A stretch of 64,000 nucleotides of DNA from Methylobacterium nodulans ORS 2060 (GCF_000022085.1 NC_011894.1:124001-188000); one strand, 5' to 3'. Shown: positions 26,626-38,737, counted from the first letter of the stretch. The notes: generated by a model from the letters alone, not told the origin. Program-made: numbers and translations.

Positions 26626-27825
26626 TCAGCCGGGGAGGATCGTGTCCTCGACCATCTCGCTTGCCGGATCGGCGCTCTCGCTCTCCTGGCGCGGGAAGCC
26701 GGCGAGCGGTCCGAGAGGCTTCACGTCGCGGCCGAACAGAACGTCGCTCTGCAGGTACAGGCAGGAGAGCTCCGCGAGCGAGCGCAGGGCATTCACATGC
26801 GTGCGCTCGTAGCCGTGCGAGGAATCCACGCCGAAGCAGATCAGCGCGGTGCGCAGATCGTTGCCGGCCTCCAGCGCCGAGGCACTGTCGCTGCGGTAGT
26901 ACCGGAAGGCGTCCCGCTCGTAGCGGATGTCGTTGGCCTCGCAGAGCTCGATCAGCCGGCGCGTCAGGTGATAGTCGAACGGGCCGGCCGAATCCGCCAT
27001 GCAGATCGTGACGCCGGATTCGCGGCTCGCCTGGCCGGGCGCCACGGTGCCGTTGTCGATCGTCACCATCTCGGCGATGTCCCCATGCAGCACGGAGGAT
27101 GCCCCGACGCCGATCTCCTCGGCGATGGTGAACAGCATGAAGGTATCGACCGTCGGCTTGCGGCCGGCATCCGCCATGGCCTTCATGGCCGCGATCATCA
27201 CGGCGACGCCCGCCTTGTCGTCGAGATGGCGCGAATTGAGGTAGCCGCGCGGCGAGAATTCCGGATTCGGATCCACGGCGACGAAATCGCCGACGTTGAA
27301 GCCGAGCCGGCGCAGGTCCTCCACCCGATAGGAGAAGGCGTCGACCCGCATCTCCACGTTGGTCCAGTCGACCGGCTGGGTATCGACCTCCTCGTTGAAG
27401 GTATGGCCGGAGGCCTTCAGCGGCAGGATGGTGCCGCGGTAGCTGCCCTGATCGGTGAAGATCGTGCAGCGGGCGCCCTCCGCGAAGCGGGCCGACCAGG
27501 TCCCGATCGGCACGAGCGCGAGACGGCCGTTGTCCTTGAGCTGCTTGACCATCGCCCCGAGCGTGTCGAGGTGCGAGACCATGGCCCGCGCCGGCCCCGG
27601 CCCGGCGCCCTTGAGGGTCGCCCGGATGGCTCCGCGCCGCGTCAGCTCGAAGGGCACGCCGAGCCGCTCCAGCTCGCGCCCGCAGAAATGCACCGCCTGA
27701 TCGGTGTAGCCCGTCGGGGACGGGATCTCGATCAGGCGCTTGAGGAAGTCGAGCATGTAGTCGACGTCGATCCGCATCGGCGCGGATGCGATCGCCGCGG
27801 ACGCGGCCGCGAAGGGCTTGTTCAC
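26626..27825 (-). CDS. NAGGN-system M42-family peptidase
   Basis: Metallopeptidase-like protein of the osmoprotectant N-acetylglutaminylglutamine amide (NAGGN) cluster. About 399 aa from GTG at 27825, chosen because GGAGG lies 8 nt upstream and the start is 2 bp after the ngg stop; ATG at 27777 is the alternative. M42 features are EIPSPTGYTD, MVSHLDTLGAMV with the first metal His/Asp, HLDDKAGVAVMIAAMKA with the bridging Asp, TIAEEIGVGASSVLHG with the Glu pair, and GVDSSHGYERTH with the last His. Its exact role in NAGGN turnover or maturation is not established to my knowledge. Confidence 0.9.
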   Translation of the reverse strand: MNKPFAAASAAIASAPMRIDVDYMLDFLKRLIEIPSPTGYTDQAVHFCGRELERLGVPFELTRRGAIRATLKGAGPGPARAMVSHLDTLGAMVKQLKDNGRLALVPIGTWSARFAEGARCTIFTDQGSYRGTILPLKASGHTFNEEVDTQPVDWTNVEMRVDAFSYRVEDLRRLGFNVGDFVAVDPNPEFSPRGYLNSRHLDDKAGVAVMIAAMKAMADAGRKPTVDTFMLFTIAEEIGVGASSVLHGDIAEMVTIDNGTVAPGQASRESGVTICMADSAGPFDYHLTRRLIELCEANDIRYERDAFRYYRSDSASALEAGNDLRTALICFGVDSSHGYERTHVNALRSLAELSCLYLQSDVLFGRDVKPLGPLAGFPRQESESADPASEMVEDTILPG

Positions 27826-27827
27826 GA

Positions 27828-29537
27828 TCAATGCCTCCGGACCCGCGCGGCGGCGATCGTCTGGGGAAACAGCATGTCGACGAAGCGCTCGGCCGTCGGC
27901 TGGGGCTCGTGGTTGGCGAGCCCGGGCCGCTCGTTGGCCTCGATGAACCAGTGTTCGGGCCCGCGGATGTCCGGGACCATCAGGTCGAGCCCGACCACCG
28001 GAATGTCGATCACCCGTGCGGCCTTGACGGAGGCCGCCACGAGCTCCGGGTGAATCGCGTCGGTGACGTCGTGGATGGTGCCGCCGGTATGGAGATTGGC
28101 GGTGCGCCGCACCAGGAGCGTGGCGCCGGCCGCCGGCACGTCGTCGAGGCTGTGACCGGCCCGCTCGACGCAGCGCCTGGTCTCGTCGTCGAGCGGGATC
28201 CGCGACTCGCCGCCCGTCGCGGCGGCCCGCCGCCGGCTCTGCCGCTCGATCAGCTCGCGCACGCTGTGCCGCCCGGTGCCGACCACCTGCGCGGGCCGGC
28301 GGATCGCCGCCGCCACCACCTTGAAGTCGATGACGATGACGCGCAGGTCCTCGCCCTCCACGAATTCCTCGAGCAGGACCGTGTCGCAGACGCGCTTCGC
28401 CTCCGCCACCGCCGCGCTCACCTCCTCGGGCGTGGTGAGATTCACGGCGATGCCGCGGCCCTGCTCGCCGCGGGCCGGTTTCACCACCACGGCGCCGTGT
28501 TTCTTGAGGAAGGCGCGGGCCGCCGCCTCGTCGGTGGCGACGCCCTGGTCGGGCACGCGCAGGCCCGCTCCGGCGAGAAGGCGCCGGGTCAGGGCCTTGT
28601 CGTCGCAGATCGTCATCGCGGCGGCCGAGGTCGCCGAGGAAAGGCTCTCGCGGCAGACGAAGCTGCGCCCGCCATGGGAGAGGCGGAACAGCGAGGTCGG
28701 CTCGTCCACCACCTCGACGGTGATCCCACGCCGGCGCGCCTCGTTGGTGATGATCTGGGCGTAGGGGTTCAGGGCCCCATCCGGCGAGGGCCCGATATAG
28801 AGCTTCTCGTTGAAGGAATTCTTGGTCTTGATGGTGAAGACCGGCAGCCGGACGAAGCCGAGCTTCTCGTAGAGAGCGATCGCCTGCGCGTTGTCGTGCA
28901 TGACCGACAGGTCCATGACCTCGCGCCCGCGCGCCCGAAAATGCCCGGCGAGCGCCCGCACCAGCCCCTCGCCGACGCCCGGATGCGGCGTCTGCGGATC
29001 GACCGCGAGGGACCAGAGCGAGGAGGCGTTCTCGGAATCGCCGAAGGCCGCCACGTGGTCGATGCCCGTTGCCGCGCCGAGGATCGCGCCGGTCTGGGAA
29101 TCCTCCGCGACGAGGTAGGTCAGGACCCCGTCCTCCCGGGGCGGCCACGCGAAGGCCGGGTCGATCTGCACCATGTGGCGGGCGCGGCAGATGCGGTTGA
29201 TCTCCGCGATGTCGGCCGATCCCGTCACCGGCCGCACGCGGAATCCCTGCGGCGCTCCGGCCGCCGCGTCGAAGCCGCGCAGGTCGAGCCGGTAGGCGTG
29301 CGACGGGTCGAGGAACAGCTCGGTCGGGGCGAGCGCCAGCACCACATGCGGCTCGGCGACGTAGAAGGCCACGTCGCGCCGGCCCGGCTGCTCCTGGAGC
29401 AGAAGGTCGACGAGGTCCGCCGGATCGCGGAAGGTCTGGCCGAAGATCAGCCGTCCCCAGCCGCACTCGACGGCGACGTTGGCCGCCGCGGGGGCGGATT
29501 GTTCGGCAGAGGACGGCATCGGGATGGGATTCGCCAT
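27828..29537 (-). CDS. ngg: N-acetylglutaminylglutamine synthetase
   Basis: Makes the dipeptide N-acetylglutaminylglutamine from two glutamines, precursor of the osmolyte NAGGN. 569 aa, a fusion. The N-terminal third (about 100-230) is a GNAT acetyltransferase (SADIAEINRICRARHMVQID, LAVDPQTPHPGVGEGLVRAL, ALYEKLGFVRLPVFTIKTKN). The C-terminal part (about 260-560) is an ATP-grasp ligase (KKHGAVVVKPARGEQGRGIA, TVLLEEFVEGEDLRVIVIDF, PVVGLDLMVPDIRGPEHWFI, EANERPGLANHEP). It follows asnO by 3 bp and precedes the M42 peptidase by 2 bp, so the three genes are one operon. Confidence 0.94.
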   Translation of the reverse strand: MANPIPMPSSAEQSAPAAANVAVECGWGRLIFGQTFRDPADLVDLLLQEQPGRRDVAFYVAEPHVVLALAPTELFLDPSHAYRLDLRGFDAAAGAPQGFRVRPVTGSADIAEINRICRARHMVQIDPAFAWPPREDGVLTYLVAEDSQTGAILGAATGIDHVAAFGDSENASSLWSLAVDPQTPHPGVGEGLVRALAGHFRARGREVMDLSVMHDNAQAIALYEKLGFVRLPVFTIKTKNSFNEKLYIGPSPDGALNPYAQIITNEARRRGITVEVVDEPTSLFRLSHGGRSFVCRESLSSATSAAAMTICDDKALTRRLLAGAGLRVPDQGVATDEAAARAFLKKHGAVVVKPARGEQGRGIAVNLTTPEEVSAAVAEAKRVCDTVLLEEFVEGEDLRVIVIDFKVVAAAIRRPAQVVGTGRHSVRELIERQSRRRAAATGGESRIPLDDETRRCVERAGHSLDDVPAAGATLLVRRTANLHTGGTIHDVTDAIHPELVAASVKAARVIDIPVVGLDLMVPDIRGPEHWFIEANERPGLANHEPQPTAERFVDMLFPQTIAAARVRRH

Positions 29538-29540
29538 AGT

Positions 29541-31313
29541 TCAGATCGCGTGGGTCTGGAGCCAGAATTCGAGCAGCGCGACCTGCCAGAGCTTGGAGCC
29601 GCGCAGCGGGGTCATGTGGGCCTCGGGCTCGGCCAGCAGCCGGTCGACATAGGCCCGGTTGAACAGGCCGCGCTCGCGGGCGACCGGCTCGTTCAGGACG
29701 TCGCGCACGAGATCGAGGAAGGGCCCGCGCAGATACTTGAGCGCCGGCACCGGGAAGTAGCCCTTCGGGCGGTCGATCACCTCCGAGGGCACGACCCGGC
29801 GGCCCGCCTGCTTGAGGATGAACTTGCCCCCGTCCCGGATCTTGAGATCGGCGGGCACCCTCCCTGCGAGTTCGACGAGATCGTGGTCGAGGAAGGGCAC
29901 GCGGGCTTCGAGCCCCCAGGCCATGGTCATGTTGTCGACCCGCTTCACGGGGTCGTCCACCAGCATGATCTCGGTGTCGATGCGCAGCGCCTTGTCGATC
30001 GGCCGCGGCGCGCCGGCCCGTGCGAAATGCGCCTCCACGAAGGCGCGGCTGACATCGCCGTCGACCAGGCTCGGCGACAGCGCCTCCCGCATCTCGGCGT
30101 GGTCGCGGTCGAAGAAGACGCGCGCGTAATCCGCCACCGCGTCGGTCGATTGCATCATCGGCGGATACCAGTGATAGCCGCCAAAAATCTCGTCGGCCCC
30201 CTGCCCGCTCTGCACGACCTTGACGTGCTTCGAGACCTCCTCGGAGAGGAGATAGAAGCCGACCGCATCGTGGCTGACCATCGGCTCGGACATGGCCGCG
30301 ACGGCCCCGTGCAGCGCCGGCAGGGCGCGCGCCGAGTCGATGCGGATGCGGTGGTGGTCGGTGGCGAAGCGCTCGGCGATGATGTCGGAATAGGTGAACT
30401 CGTCGCCCGCCTCGCCGCCGACGCTCTCGAAGCCGATCGAGAAGGTCTTGAGGCCCCGCTGCCCGGCCTCCGCCAGCAGCGCCACCACGATCGAGCTGTC
30501 GAGGCCGCCCGAGAGCAGCACGCCGACCGGCACGTCGGAGACGAGCCGGCGCTCCACCGCCTTGCGCAGGGTGGCGAGGACCGCCTCGCACCAATCGCTT
30601 TCCGTCATGTGGCGGTCGTCCGGCCGCTCAGTCACGACGGCCTCCCAGTAGGTCTCCTGCCGGCGCCGTCCGTCCGGCTCGATCGTGATGATCGTCGCCG
30701 GCGGCACCTTGCGCACGCCCTTCAGGATGGTGAGGGGCGCAGGCACCACCGCATGGAAGCTCATGTAGTGGTGGAGCGCCGCGGGATCGATCGAGCGGTC
30801 GAGGTCGCCGGCGGCGAGAAGCGCCGGCAGGCTCGACGCGAAGCGCAGGCGAGAGCCCGATTCCGCATAGTAGAGAGGCTTGATCCCGAGCCGGTCGCGC
30901 GCGATGACGACGCGTCCGCTGTCGCGCTCCCACAGCACGAAGGCGAACATGCCGTAGAAGCGCTCGACGCAGCGCGGCCCCCAGGCGTGATAGGCCTTGA
31001 GGATCACCTCCGTGTCGCCCTCCGAGAAGAACGCGTATCCTTTCGCGCGCAACTCCTCGCGCAGGCTGCGGAAATTGTAGATGCAGCCATTGAAGACGAT
31101 GGCGAGGCCGAGCCCCGGATCGACCATCGGCTGCTGCGAGGCCGGGCTGAGGTCGAGGATGCTGAGGCGCCGGTGCCCGAAGGCGATGCCGCCCTGCGCA
31201 AAGCTGCCGCCGGCATCGGGGCCCCGCGCCCGGAGCGGCACGGCCATCGCCGCCACCGCCGCCGCGTCCGGCGGGGCGCCGTCCAGCCGGATTTCGCCGC
31301 AGATTCCGCACAT
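29541..31313 (-). CDS. asnO: N-acetylglutaminylglutamine amidotransferase (AsnB-like)
   Basis: Amidates the C-terminal carboxylate of N-acetylglutaminylglutamine to give NAGGN, a compatible solute made under osmotic stress. 590 aa. The N-terminal glutaminase domain begins MCGICGEIRLDG with Cys2 as nucleophile, then GHRRLSILDLS, FNGCIYNFRSLR and FSEGDTEVILKAYHAWG. The synthetase domain has GVLLSGGLDSSIVVALLAEA (PP-loop SGGxDS) and VKVVQSGQGADEIFGGYHWY. It is the first gene of the three-gene NAGGN operon. General AsnB would be the alternative, but the neighbours decide the assignment. Confidence 0.94.
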   Translation of the reverse strand: MCGICGEIRLDGAPPDAAAVAAMAVPLRARGPDAGGSFAQGGIAFGHRRLSILDLSPASQQPMVDPGLGLAIVFNGCIYNFRSLREELRAKGYAFFSEGDTEVILKAYHAWGPRCVERFYGMFAFVLWERDSGRVVIARDRLGIKPLYYAESGSRLRFASSLPALLAAGDLDRSIDPAALHHYMSFHAVVPAPLTILKGVRKVPPATIITIEPDGRRRQETYWEAVVTERPDDRHMTESDWCEAVLATLRKAVERRLVSDVPVGVLLSGGLDSSIVVALLAEAGQRGLKTFSIGFESVGGEAGDEFTYSDIIAERFATDHHRIRIDSARALPALHGAVAAMSEPMVSHDAVGFYLLSEEVSKHVKVVQSGQGADEIFGGYHWYPPMMQSTDAVADYARVFFDRDHAEMREALSPSLVDGDVSRAFVEAHFARAGAPRPIDKALRIDTEIMLVDDPVKRVDNMTMAWGLEARVPFLDHDLVELAGRVPADLKIRDGGKFILKQAGRRVVPSEVIDRPKGYFPVPALKYLRGPFLDLVRDVLNEPVARERGLFNRAYVDRLLAEPEAHMTPLRGSKLWQVALLEFWLQTHAI

Positions 31314-31542
31314 GCCGTCACACCCCGTCCCGTTCCAAACCAGAGGGCGCCCGCACGCAATCCTCCGGCGACCGTGCGATGCCCGGGCCGAAACAGCGCT
31401 GCCGTTGGGGCGCGGTGGGCCAATGCATGGCGCCGGACGAGGTTCCGCCGAACGGCGGGCTGCGGAGCCGGAACGGCCGTCTCTTCCGGGAGTCCGGCAG
31501 AGCCGATAGGATCACCGCTCATCAGTGCGAGGCTGGCGTGAG

Positions 31543-31935
31543 ATGGGCGGCGGACGGGTGGAGAACGTGCTGGTCGTCGAGGACGAAGTGCTTCTCCTCG
31601 ATCTCGTGACGGCGGAACTGGAAGATGCCGGGCTCACCGTCCTCCAGGCCGACAACGCCAATGCCGCGCTCGGGATGCTGGCCACCGATACTCCCGTCGA
31701 TCTCCTGTTCACGGATATCCGCCTTCCCGGCCCGATGGACGGCTGGACCCTCGCCGAGGCCGCCCTGAAGCTGCGGCCCGGCCTGAAGGTGATCTATGCG
31801 ACGGGCTTCGCCGGCGACGCCCCGCGGCTGGCACCGGGCAGCCTCTTCTTCACCAAGCCCTACCGCCCCTCCGCGGTCATCGCGGCGATCGCGGCATTCG
31901 GGACGGCTGAGCCGCCGAGTCCCGCAGTCCCCTGA
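31543..31935 (+). CDS. single-domain response regulator
   Basis: Stand-alone receiver protein, 130 aa from ATG at 31543 (GTG at 31558 is possible). It shows VLVVEDEVLLLDLVTAELED with the acidic pair, VDLLFTDIRLPGPMDGWTLA with the phospho-acceptor Asp, VIYATGFAGD with the conserved Thr, and FFTKPYRPSAVIAAIAAF with the conserved Lys. There is no output domain. It lies 285 bp before a large hybrid kinase on the same strand, which could phosphorylate it; pairing is inferred from proximity. Confidence 0.9.
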   Translation: MGGGRVENVLVVEDEVLLLDLVTAELEDAGLTVLQADNANAALGMLATDTPVDLLFTDIRLPGPMDGWTLAEAALKLRPGLKVIYATGFAGDAPRLAPGSLFFTKPYRPSAVIAAIAAFGTAEPPSPAVP

Positions 31936-32220
31936 CCCGGTGCCTGCCGTCGATTAGGACGTCTCCACCGGATCGTGGCCGAATGCCGCCGGGCCCTGCG
32001 GCGCAGCGGCGTTTCCCGCGGGTCTGTTCATCCCGGGCTGCAGTTCCGCGGTCGGGAGTTCGAAGCTAGACTGTCGCGGCAGAGCGCTTGATATGCCTTC
32101 ATTTAGATTGTGCGCAATCGAAATCCTTGATATTACCGCGACCACCGGGTCAGGGGGCAGACCCGACGCCAGCCGCGACGAGTCCCGAATCGGCGCAACG
32201 CCGCGCCAGCGCAGCGGGAG

Positions 32221-35271
<3,051 letters not shown>

Positions 35272-35297
35272 ATCGAACCAATCGAACCTAACCTAAC

Positions 35298-35570
35298 GTG
35301 GGTGGAAGCCGCCCCGCTCCTCATGCTGAGGTGCGCGTGAAACGCGCCTCGAAGCACACCTGACCGCGCGTCCAAGATCCGGGTGGCCGGGAGCACCGAT
35401 CCGGGGTGCTTCGAGGCAGCCTGCGCGATCTTCGATCGCCAGCACCTCAGCATGAGGGCCGGGGTTGGCTGCCACAGCCGGGAGCGCTCTTCTGCCGGGT
35501 TCATCCGTCAGGGTCGGCAAGGCCGGTAGTGGAGCCGATCCGGTTTCCGGACGATCGTTCGGAGACCGCA
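35298..35570 (+). repeat. dispersed repeat family 1, copy B (full)
   Basis: Full copy starting gtgggtggaagccgcc, with arms cctcatgctgaggtg (35319-35333) and cacctcagcatgagg (35443-35457). It shares with copy A a central block around ccaagatccgggtggccggg and the tail ttcatccgtcagggtcggca. It closes with a hairpin ggtttccg (35542-35549) / cggagacc (35560-35567), 7 pairs plus one G-T. Confidence 0.85.
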
Positions 35571-35592
35571 TCTCCATGCTCGTGTGGGGCGG

Positions 35593-36138
35593 TCAGCGCT
35601 TCTCGATGGTGAGCTTCTGAAAGCCCCTGGCGGCGAGCTTCGGCCGCTTGGCGCTCAGGATCCGGGAGTTCACGCCGGTCCAGCCGATCTCGCCCGAGAG
35701 ACGTCCGTACTCGATCTTCGGGCAGCGGTTCATCACGACGGTGATGCCACGGGCCTCCGCCTTCGCCGCCGCCGCGTCGTTGCGCACCCCGAGCTGCATC
35801 CAGATCACCTTAGGCAGCGGATCGAGCGCCAGCGCCTCGTCGACGAGGGGACCGGCCGCCTCCGAATTGCGGAAGATCTCGACCATGTCGACCGGGCGGC
35901 CGAGCTCCGACAGGCGCCCGACCACGCGACGCCCGAGCAGCTCCTGGCCGGCGAGGCCCGGATTGACCGGGATCACGTCGTAGCCGCGCTCCAGCAGGTA
36001 CTTGGTGACGATCCAGCTCGGCCGGGCCGGGTTCGCCGAAGCCCCCACCAGCGCGATGGAGCGCACCGACCGCAGAAGGCCCCGCAGGTGCTCGGTGTCG
36101 TAGTCATCGTGACGGGCGGCATTGGAGACGTCGGGCAT
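35593..36138 (-). CDS. CoA-binding protein
   Basis: Small Rossmann-fold protein of the CoA-binding family (related to the N-terminal domain of succinyl-CoA synthetase alpha), 181 aa. It shows LRSVRSIALVGASANPARPS, ERGYDVIPVNPGLAGQELLG, RPVDMVEIFRNSEAAGPLVD, KVIWMQLGVRNDAAAAKAEA and ITVVMNRCPKIEYGRLSGEI. The last segment has the conserved Asn-Arg-Cys. It is stand-alone, with no ligase domain attached. Function is not established for the family; binding of CoA or an acyl-CoA is predicted. The next gene on this strand, the enoyl-CoA hydratase paralogue, is 113 bp downstream. Confidence 0.88.
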   Translation of the reverse strand: MPDVSNAARHDDYDTEHLRGLLRSVRSIALVGASANPARPSWIVTKYLLERGYDVIPVNPGLAGQELLGRRVVGRLSELGRPVDMVEIFRNSEAAGPLVDEALALDPLPKVIWMQLGVRNDAAAAKAEARGITVVMNRCPKIEYGRLSGEIGWTGVNSRILSAKRPKLAARGFQKLTIEKR

Positions 36139-36162
36139 GGCGGATCCGAAACGCGGGGCGGC

Positions 36163-36226
36163 AAGAGGGCCTGCTCAAGAGGGCCTGCTAGAGCAAAATC
36201 CGGCTCGGTTGAATCGGATTCTGCTC
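36163..36226. repeat. tandem duplication and hairpin between the CoA-binding and crotonase genes
   Basis: The 13-mer aagagggcctgct occurs twice (36163-36175 and 36177-36189). Next is a hairpin gagcaaaatccg (36191-36202) / cggattctgctc (36215-36226), 11 pairs plus one G-T. Confidence 0.6.
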
Positions 36227-36251
36227 CGGGTCCCGGCCGCGCCCGTCCCGG

Positions 36252-37034
36252 CTACCCCTTCCGGTTCAGGAAGGCGGCGATCCCCTCCTCCGCCGCGCGC
36301 GCCAGCATGTTCTCGGTCATGACCCGGCCCGCATGGGCATAGGCTTCGGCGAGCGGCATCTCGACCTGCTCGTAGAAGGCGCGCTTGCCGACCCGCACCG
36401 TGTAGGAACTGCGGGCCGCGATCCCGGCGGCGAGCGCCTGCGCCTCCGCGAGGGCCGTGCCGGCAGGGACCACCCGGTTGACGAGGCCGAGATCCTTCGC
36501 CTCCGCCGCCTCCACCATCTCGGCGGTGAGCAGCATCGCCATCGCGGCCTTGCGCGACAGGTTGCGCGAGAGCGCCACCATCGGCGTCGAGCAGAACAGC
36601 CCGATCTGCACCCCCGGCGTCGCGAACCGGGCCTCCTCGCCGGCCACCGCGAGGTCGCAGCTCGCCACGAGCTGGCAGCCGGCCGCCGTCGCCACGCCCT
36701 CCACCGCCGCGATCACCGGCTGCGGCAGGGCCGGGATCGCCATCATCACCTGCGAGCAGAGGTCGAATAGGGCGGCAAAGCGCGCCGCCCCGCGGTCCGG
36801 CTCGGTCCGGTAGGACGTCATCTCCTTGAGGTCGTGGCCCGCACAGAAGGCCGGCCCCTCGGCGGCGAGCACCACCACCCGGATCGTCGTGTCCTCGGCG
36901 AGGCGGGCGAATTCCTCGCGCAAAACCGTCAGCAACGCCGCCGACAGGGCGTTGCGTGCCCGCGGGCGGTTCAGGGTCAGGGTCGCGATGCTGTCATGGT
37001 CGCGGCGGGTGAGCAGGGGGGCGGTCTCGTCCAT
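36252..37034 (-). CDS. enoyl-CoA hydratase/isomerase family protein lacking both catalytic Glu
   Basis: Crotonase-fold protein, 260 aa. CoA and oxyanion-hole features are present: NRPRARNALSAALLTVLREE, GPAFCAGHDLKEM and GVATAAGCQLVASCDLAVA. In true hydratases the two acid/base residues are Glu in GGGCELA and Glu in the GQPEIKLG stretch. Here these positions read AGCQLVA and ATPGVQIG, so both are missing. This resembles the ECHDC3 group, whose reaction is uncertain. It could be another crotonase activity (isomerase, decarboxylase, hydrolase) or a non-catalytic role. It is divergent from the thioesterase at 37145. Confidence 0.85.
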   Translation of the reverse strand: MDETAPLLTRRDHDSIATLTLNRPRARNALSAALLTVLREEFARLAEDTTIRVVVLAAEGPAFCAGHDLKEMTSYRTEPDRGAARFAALFDLCSQVMMAIPALPQPVIAAVEGVATAAGCQLVASCDLAVAGEEARFATPGVQIGLFCSTPMVALSRNLSRKAAMAMLLTAEMVEAAEAKDLGLVNRVVPAGTALAEAQALAAGIAARSSYTVRVGKRAFYEQVEMPLAEAYAHAGRVMTENMLARAAEEGIAAFLNRKG

Positions 37035-37144
37035 CGTAGGCGCGGGCTCCGGAGCAGGTCGGCCATTGTCGGGCGGCCGGCGCCGTGCTGCAAGGCGGCC
37101 GTGCGTAAGCGCGCGTGAGCGCGCCTGACACGGACCCGGAGCCC

Positions 37145-37582
37145 ATGCCGACAGACAGCCTGATGAGCCGCGAGGCGGTGATCGCCTTCCTCGACGAGGT
37201 CTTCCCGCAGATCCACCATGGCGGCCCGGGTCCGGTCATCGAGGCGGTGGGGCCGCTCTCGGCTACCTTGCGCCTGCCCTATCATAAGCGGCATCTGCGG
37301 CCGGGCGGCACGATCTCGGGCCCCGCCATGATGGCGCTCGCCGACCTCGCGCTCTATGCGGCGATCCTCGCGAATATCGGCCCGGTGGCGCTCGCGGTGA
37401 CCACCAATCTCTCGTTCAACTTCATGCGCAAGCCGGCCCCCCGCGACCTGATCGGCGAGGCGCGGCTGATGAAGCTCGGCCGGCAGCTCGCGGTCGGCGA
37501 GGTGCTGATCCGCAGCGAGGGAGAGACCGCTCTCGTCTGCCACGCCACCGGCACCTACGCGATCCCGCCGCGCAAAAGTTAG
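37145..37582 (+). CDS. PaaI-type hotdog thioesterase
   Basis: Predicted acyl-CoA thioesterase, 145 aa from ATG at 37145 with CGGAGCCC upstream; a GTG at 37115 would add ten residues. The hotdog domain shows PYHKRHLRPGGTISGPAMMA, LADLALYAAILANIGPVALA, VTTNLSFNFMRKPAPRDLIG and EVLIRSEGETALVCHATGTY. The catalytic Asp is probably the one in ALADLAL. It starts 110 bp from the divergent crotonase-like gene, suggesting a shared pathway acting on acyl-CoA, substrate unknown. Confidence 0.87.
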   Translation: MPTDSLMSREAVIAFLDEVFPQIHHGGPGPVIEAVGPLSATLRLPYHKRHLRPGGTISGPAMMALADLALYAAILANIGPVALAVTTNLSFNFMRKPAPRDLIGEARLMKLGRQLAVGEVLIRSEGETALVCHATGTYAIPPRKS

Positions 37583-37657
37583 CGGTATCATATTACCTCA
37601 ACGGCGAACCCCCTCGACCCGCTTGCTTTTTTCCGGGCTTCCTCACCCTGAAACCGA

Positions 37658-37686
37658 TTGACGGCGCCCCCGGCGTCGCGTAGACA
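37658..37686 (+). promoter_or_regulatory. sigma-70-type promoter of rplM-rpsI
   Basis: The -35 box ttgacg (37658-37663) and -10-like box tagaca (37681-37686) have a 17-bp spacer, placed 74 bp before the rplM start. This is a near-consensus match for a ribosomal protein operon. Confidence 0.65.
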
Positions 37687-37694
37687 GCCGCCAT

Positions 37695-37722
37695 CGCCGC
37701 TGCGCACCTTAGCGCGGCGGCG
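37695..37722 (+). promoter_or_regulatory. leader hairpin upstream of rplM
   Basis: Arms cgccgctgcgc (37695-37705) and gcgcggcggcg (37712-37722) pair at 10 of 11 positions plus one T-G, around a 6-nt loop, in the 5' leader between the promoter and rplM. Ribosomal protein operons often carry autoregulatory leader structures, so this is a candidate. Confidence 0.45.
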
Positions 37723-37759
37723 TCCTGTTTCTGAAGAAAGCTCTCGGGATTCCAGCGCG

Positions 37760-38221
37760 ATGAAGACCTTTTCGCTGAAGCCCGCCGACGTCGAGAAGAA
37801 GTGGGTGATCATCGACGCTGAGGGCCTCGTGGTGGGCCGTCTCGCGTCGATCGTCGCGATGCGTCTGCGGGGCAAGCACAAGCCTCAGTATACGCCCCAC
37901 GTCGATTGCGGCGACAACGTCATCGTGATCAATGCGGACAAGGTGAAGTTCACCGGCCGCAAATACGATCAGAAGGTGTACTACCACCACACCGGCTATC
38001 CGGGCGGCATCAAGGAGCGCTCGGCGAAGTTCATCCTCGAAGGCCGGTTCCCGGAGCGCGTGGTCGAGAAGGCGGTGGAGCGCATGCTGCCGCGCGGGCC
38101 GCTGTTCCGGAAGATCCTCGGCAATCTGCGGGTCTACAAGGGCTCGGAGCACCCCCACGCCGCCCAGCAGCCGGAGACGCTCGACGTCGCCGCTCTCAAC
38201 CGCAAGAACGTGAGCGCGTAA
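37760..38221 (+). CDS. rplM: 50S ribosomal protein L13
   Basis: Early-assembly protein of the large ribosomal subunit, 153 aa from ATG at 37760. It shows [100 protein letters not shown] and [20 protein letters not shown], all typical of bacterial L13. rpsI follows after one base, the near-universal bacterial arrangement. Confidence 0.99.
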   Translation: MKTFSLKPADVEKKWVIIDAEGLVVGRLASIVAMRLRGKHKPQYTPHVDCGDNVIVINADKVKFTGRKYDQKVYYHHTGYPGGIKERSAKFILEGRFPERVVEKAVERMLPRGPLFRKILGNLRVYKGSEHPHAAQQPETLDVAALNRKNVSA

Positions 38222-38222
38222 G

Positions 38223-38711
38223 ATGGCGACCCTTCAGTCCCTCGCCGATCTCGGCCAGGCCAACAAGGCGGCTCTCGCCACGGCCGACACCGAGGCCCCG
38301 GTCCACGTCCAGAAGCTGGACGCGCAGGGCCGTGCCTATGCCACCGGCAAGCGCAAGGACGCGGTCGCCCGTGTCTGGATCAAGCCCGGCGCCGGCACCA
38401 TCACGGTCAACGACCGCCCGGTGGACACCTACTTCGCCCGTCCGGTGCTGCGGATGATCCTGCAGCAGCCGCTCCACGTCGCGAACCGCGTCGACCAGTA
38501 CGACATCGTCGTGACGGTGACGGGCGGCGGCCTCTCGGGCCAGGCCGGCGCGGTGCGCCACGGCCTCGCCAGGGCGCTGACCTACTACGAGCCGGAGCTG
38601 CGCTCGCCCCTGAAGCGCGAGGGCTTCCTCACCCGCGACCCGCGCGTCGTGGAGCGCAAGAAGTACGGCCGCAAGAAGGCCCGTCGCAGCTTCCAGTTCT
38701 CGAAGCGCTGA
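38223..38711 (+). CDS. rpsI: 30S ribosomal protein S9
   Basis: Small-subunit protein whose C-terminal tail reaches the P-site tRNA, 162 aa. The alphaproteobacterial N-terminal extension (about 1-38) precedes [60 protein letters not shown] and the basic end [24 protein letters not shown]. It is co-transcribed with rplM and followed by a strong terminator. Confidence 0.99.
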   Translation: MATLQSLADLGQANKAALATADTEAPVHVQKLDAQGRAYATGKRKDAVARVWIKPGAGTITVNDRPVDTYFARPVLRMILQQPLHVANRVDQYDIVVTVTGGGLSGQAGAVRHGLARALTYYEPELRSPLKREGFLTRDPRVVERKKYGRKKARRSFQFSKR

Positions 38712-38737
38712 CGGACCGATCCCGGTTCAGGCATGCG

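Noticed and set aside
27826..30594. Upstream open extension of the M42 peptidase frame through ngg and asnO.
   Set aside because: This is the peptidase frame without a stop by chance. The ngg and asnO genes read in other frames carry all conserved motifs.
27786..31541. A very long open frame on the plus strand opposite the NAGGN operon.
   Set aside because: It is antisense to three genes with clear catalytic motifs, its translation is Arg/His/Gly/Asp-rich with no fold signature, and it arises from codon-position bias in GC-rich DNA.
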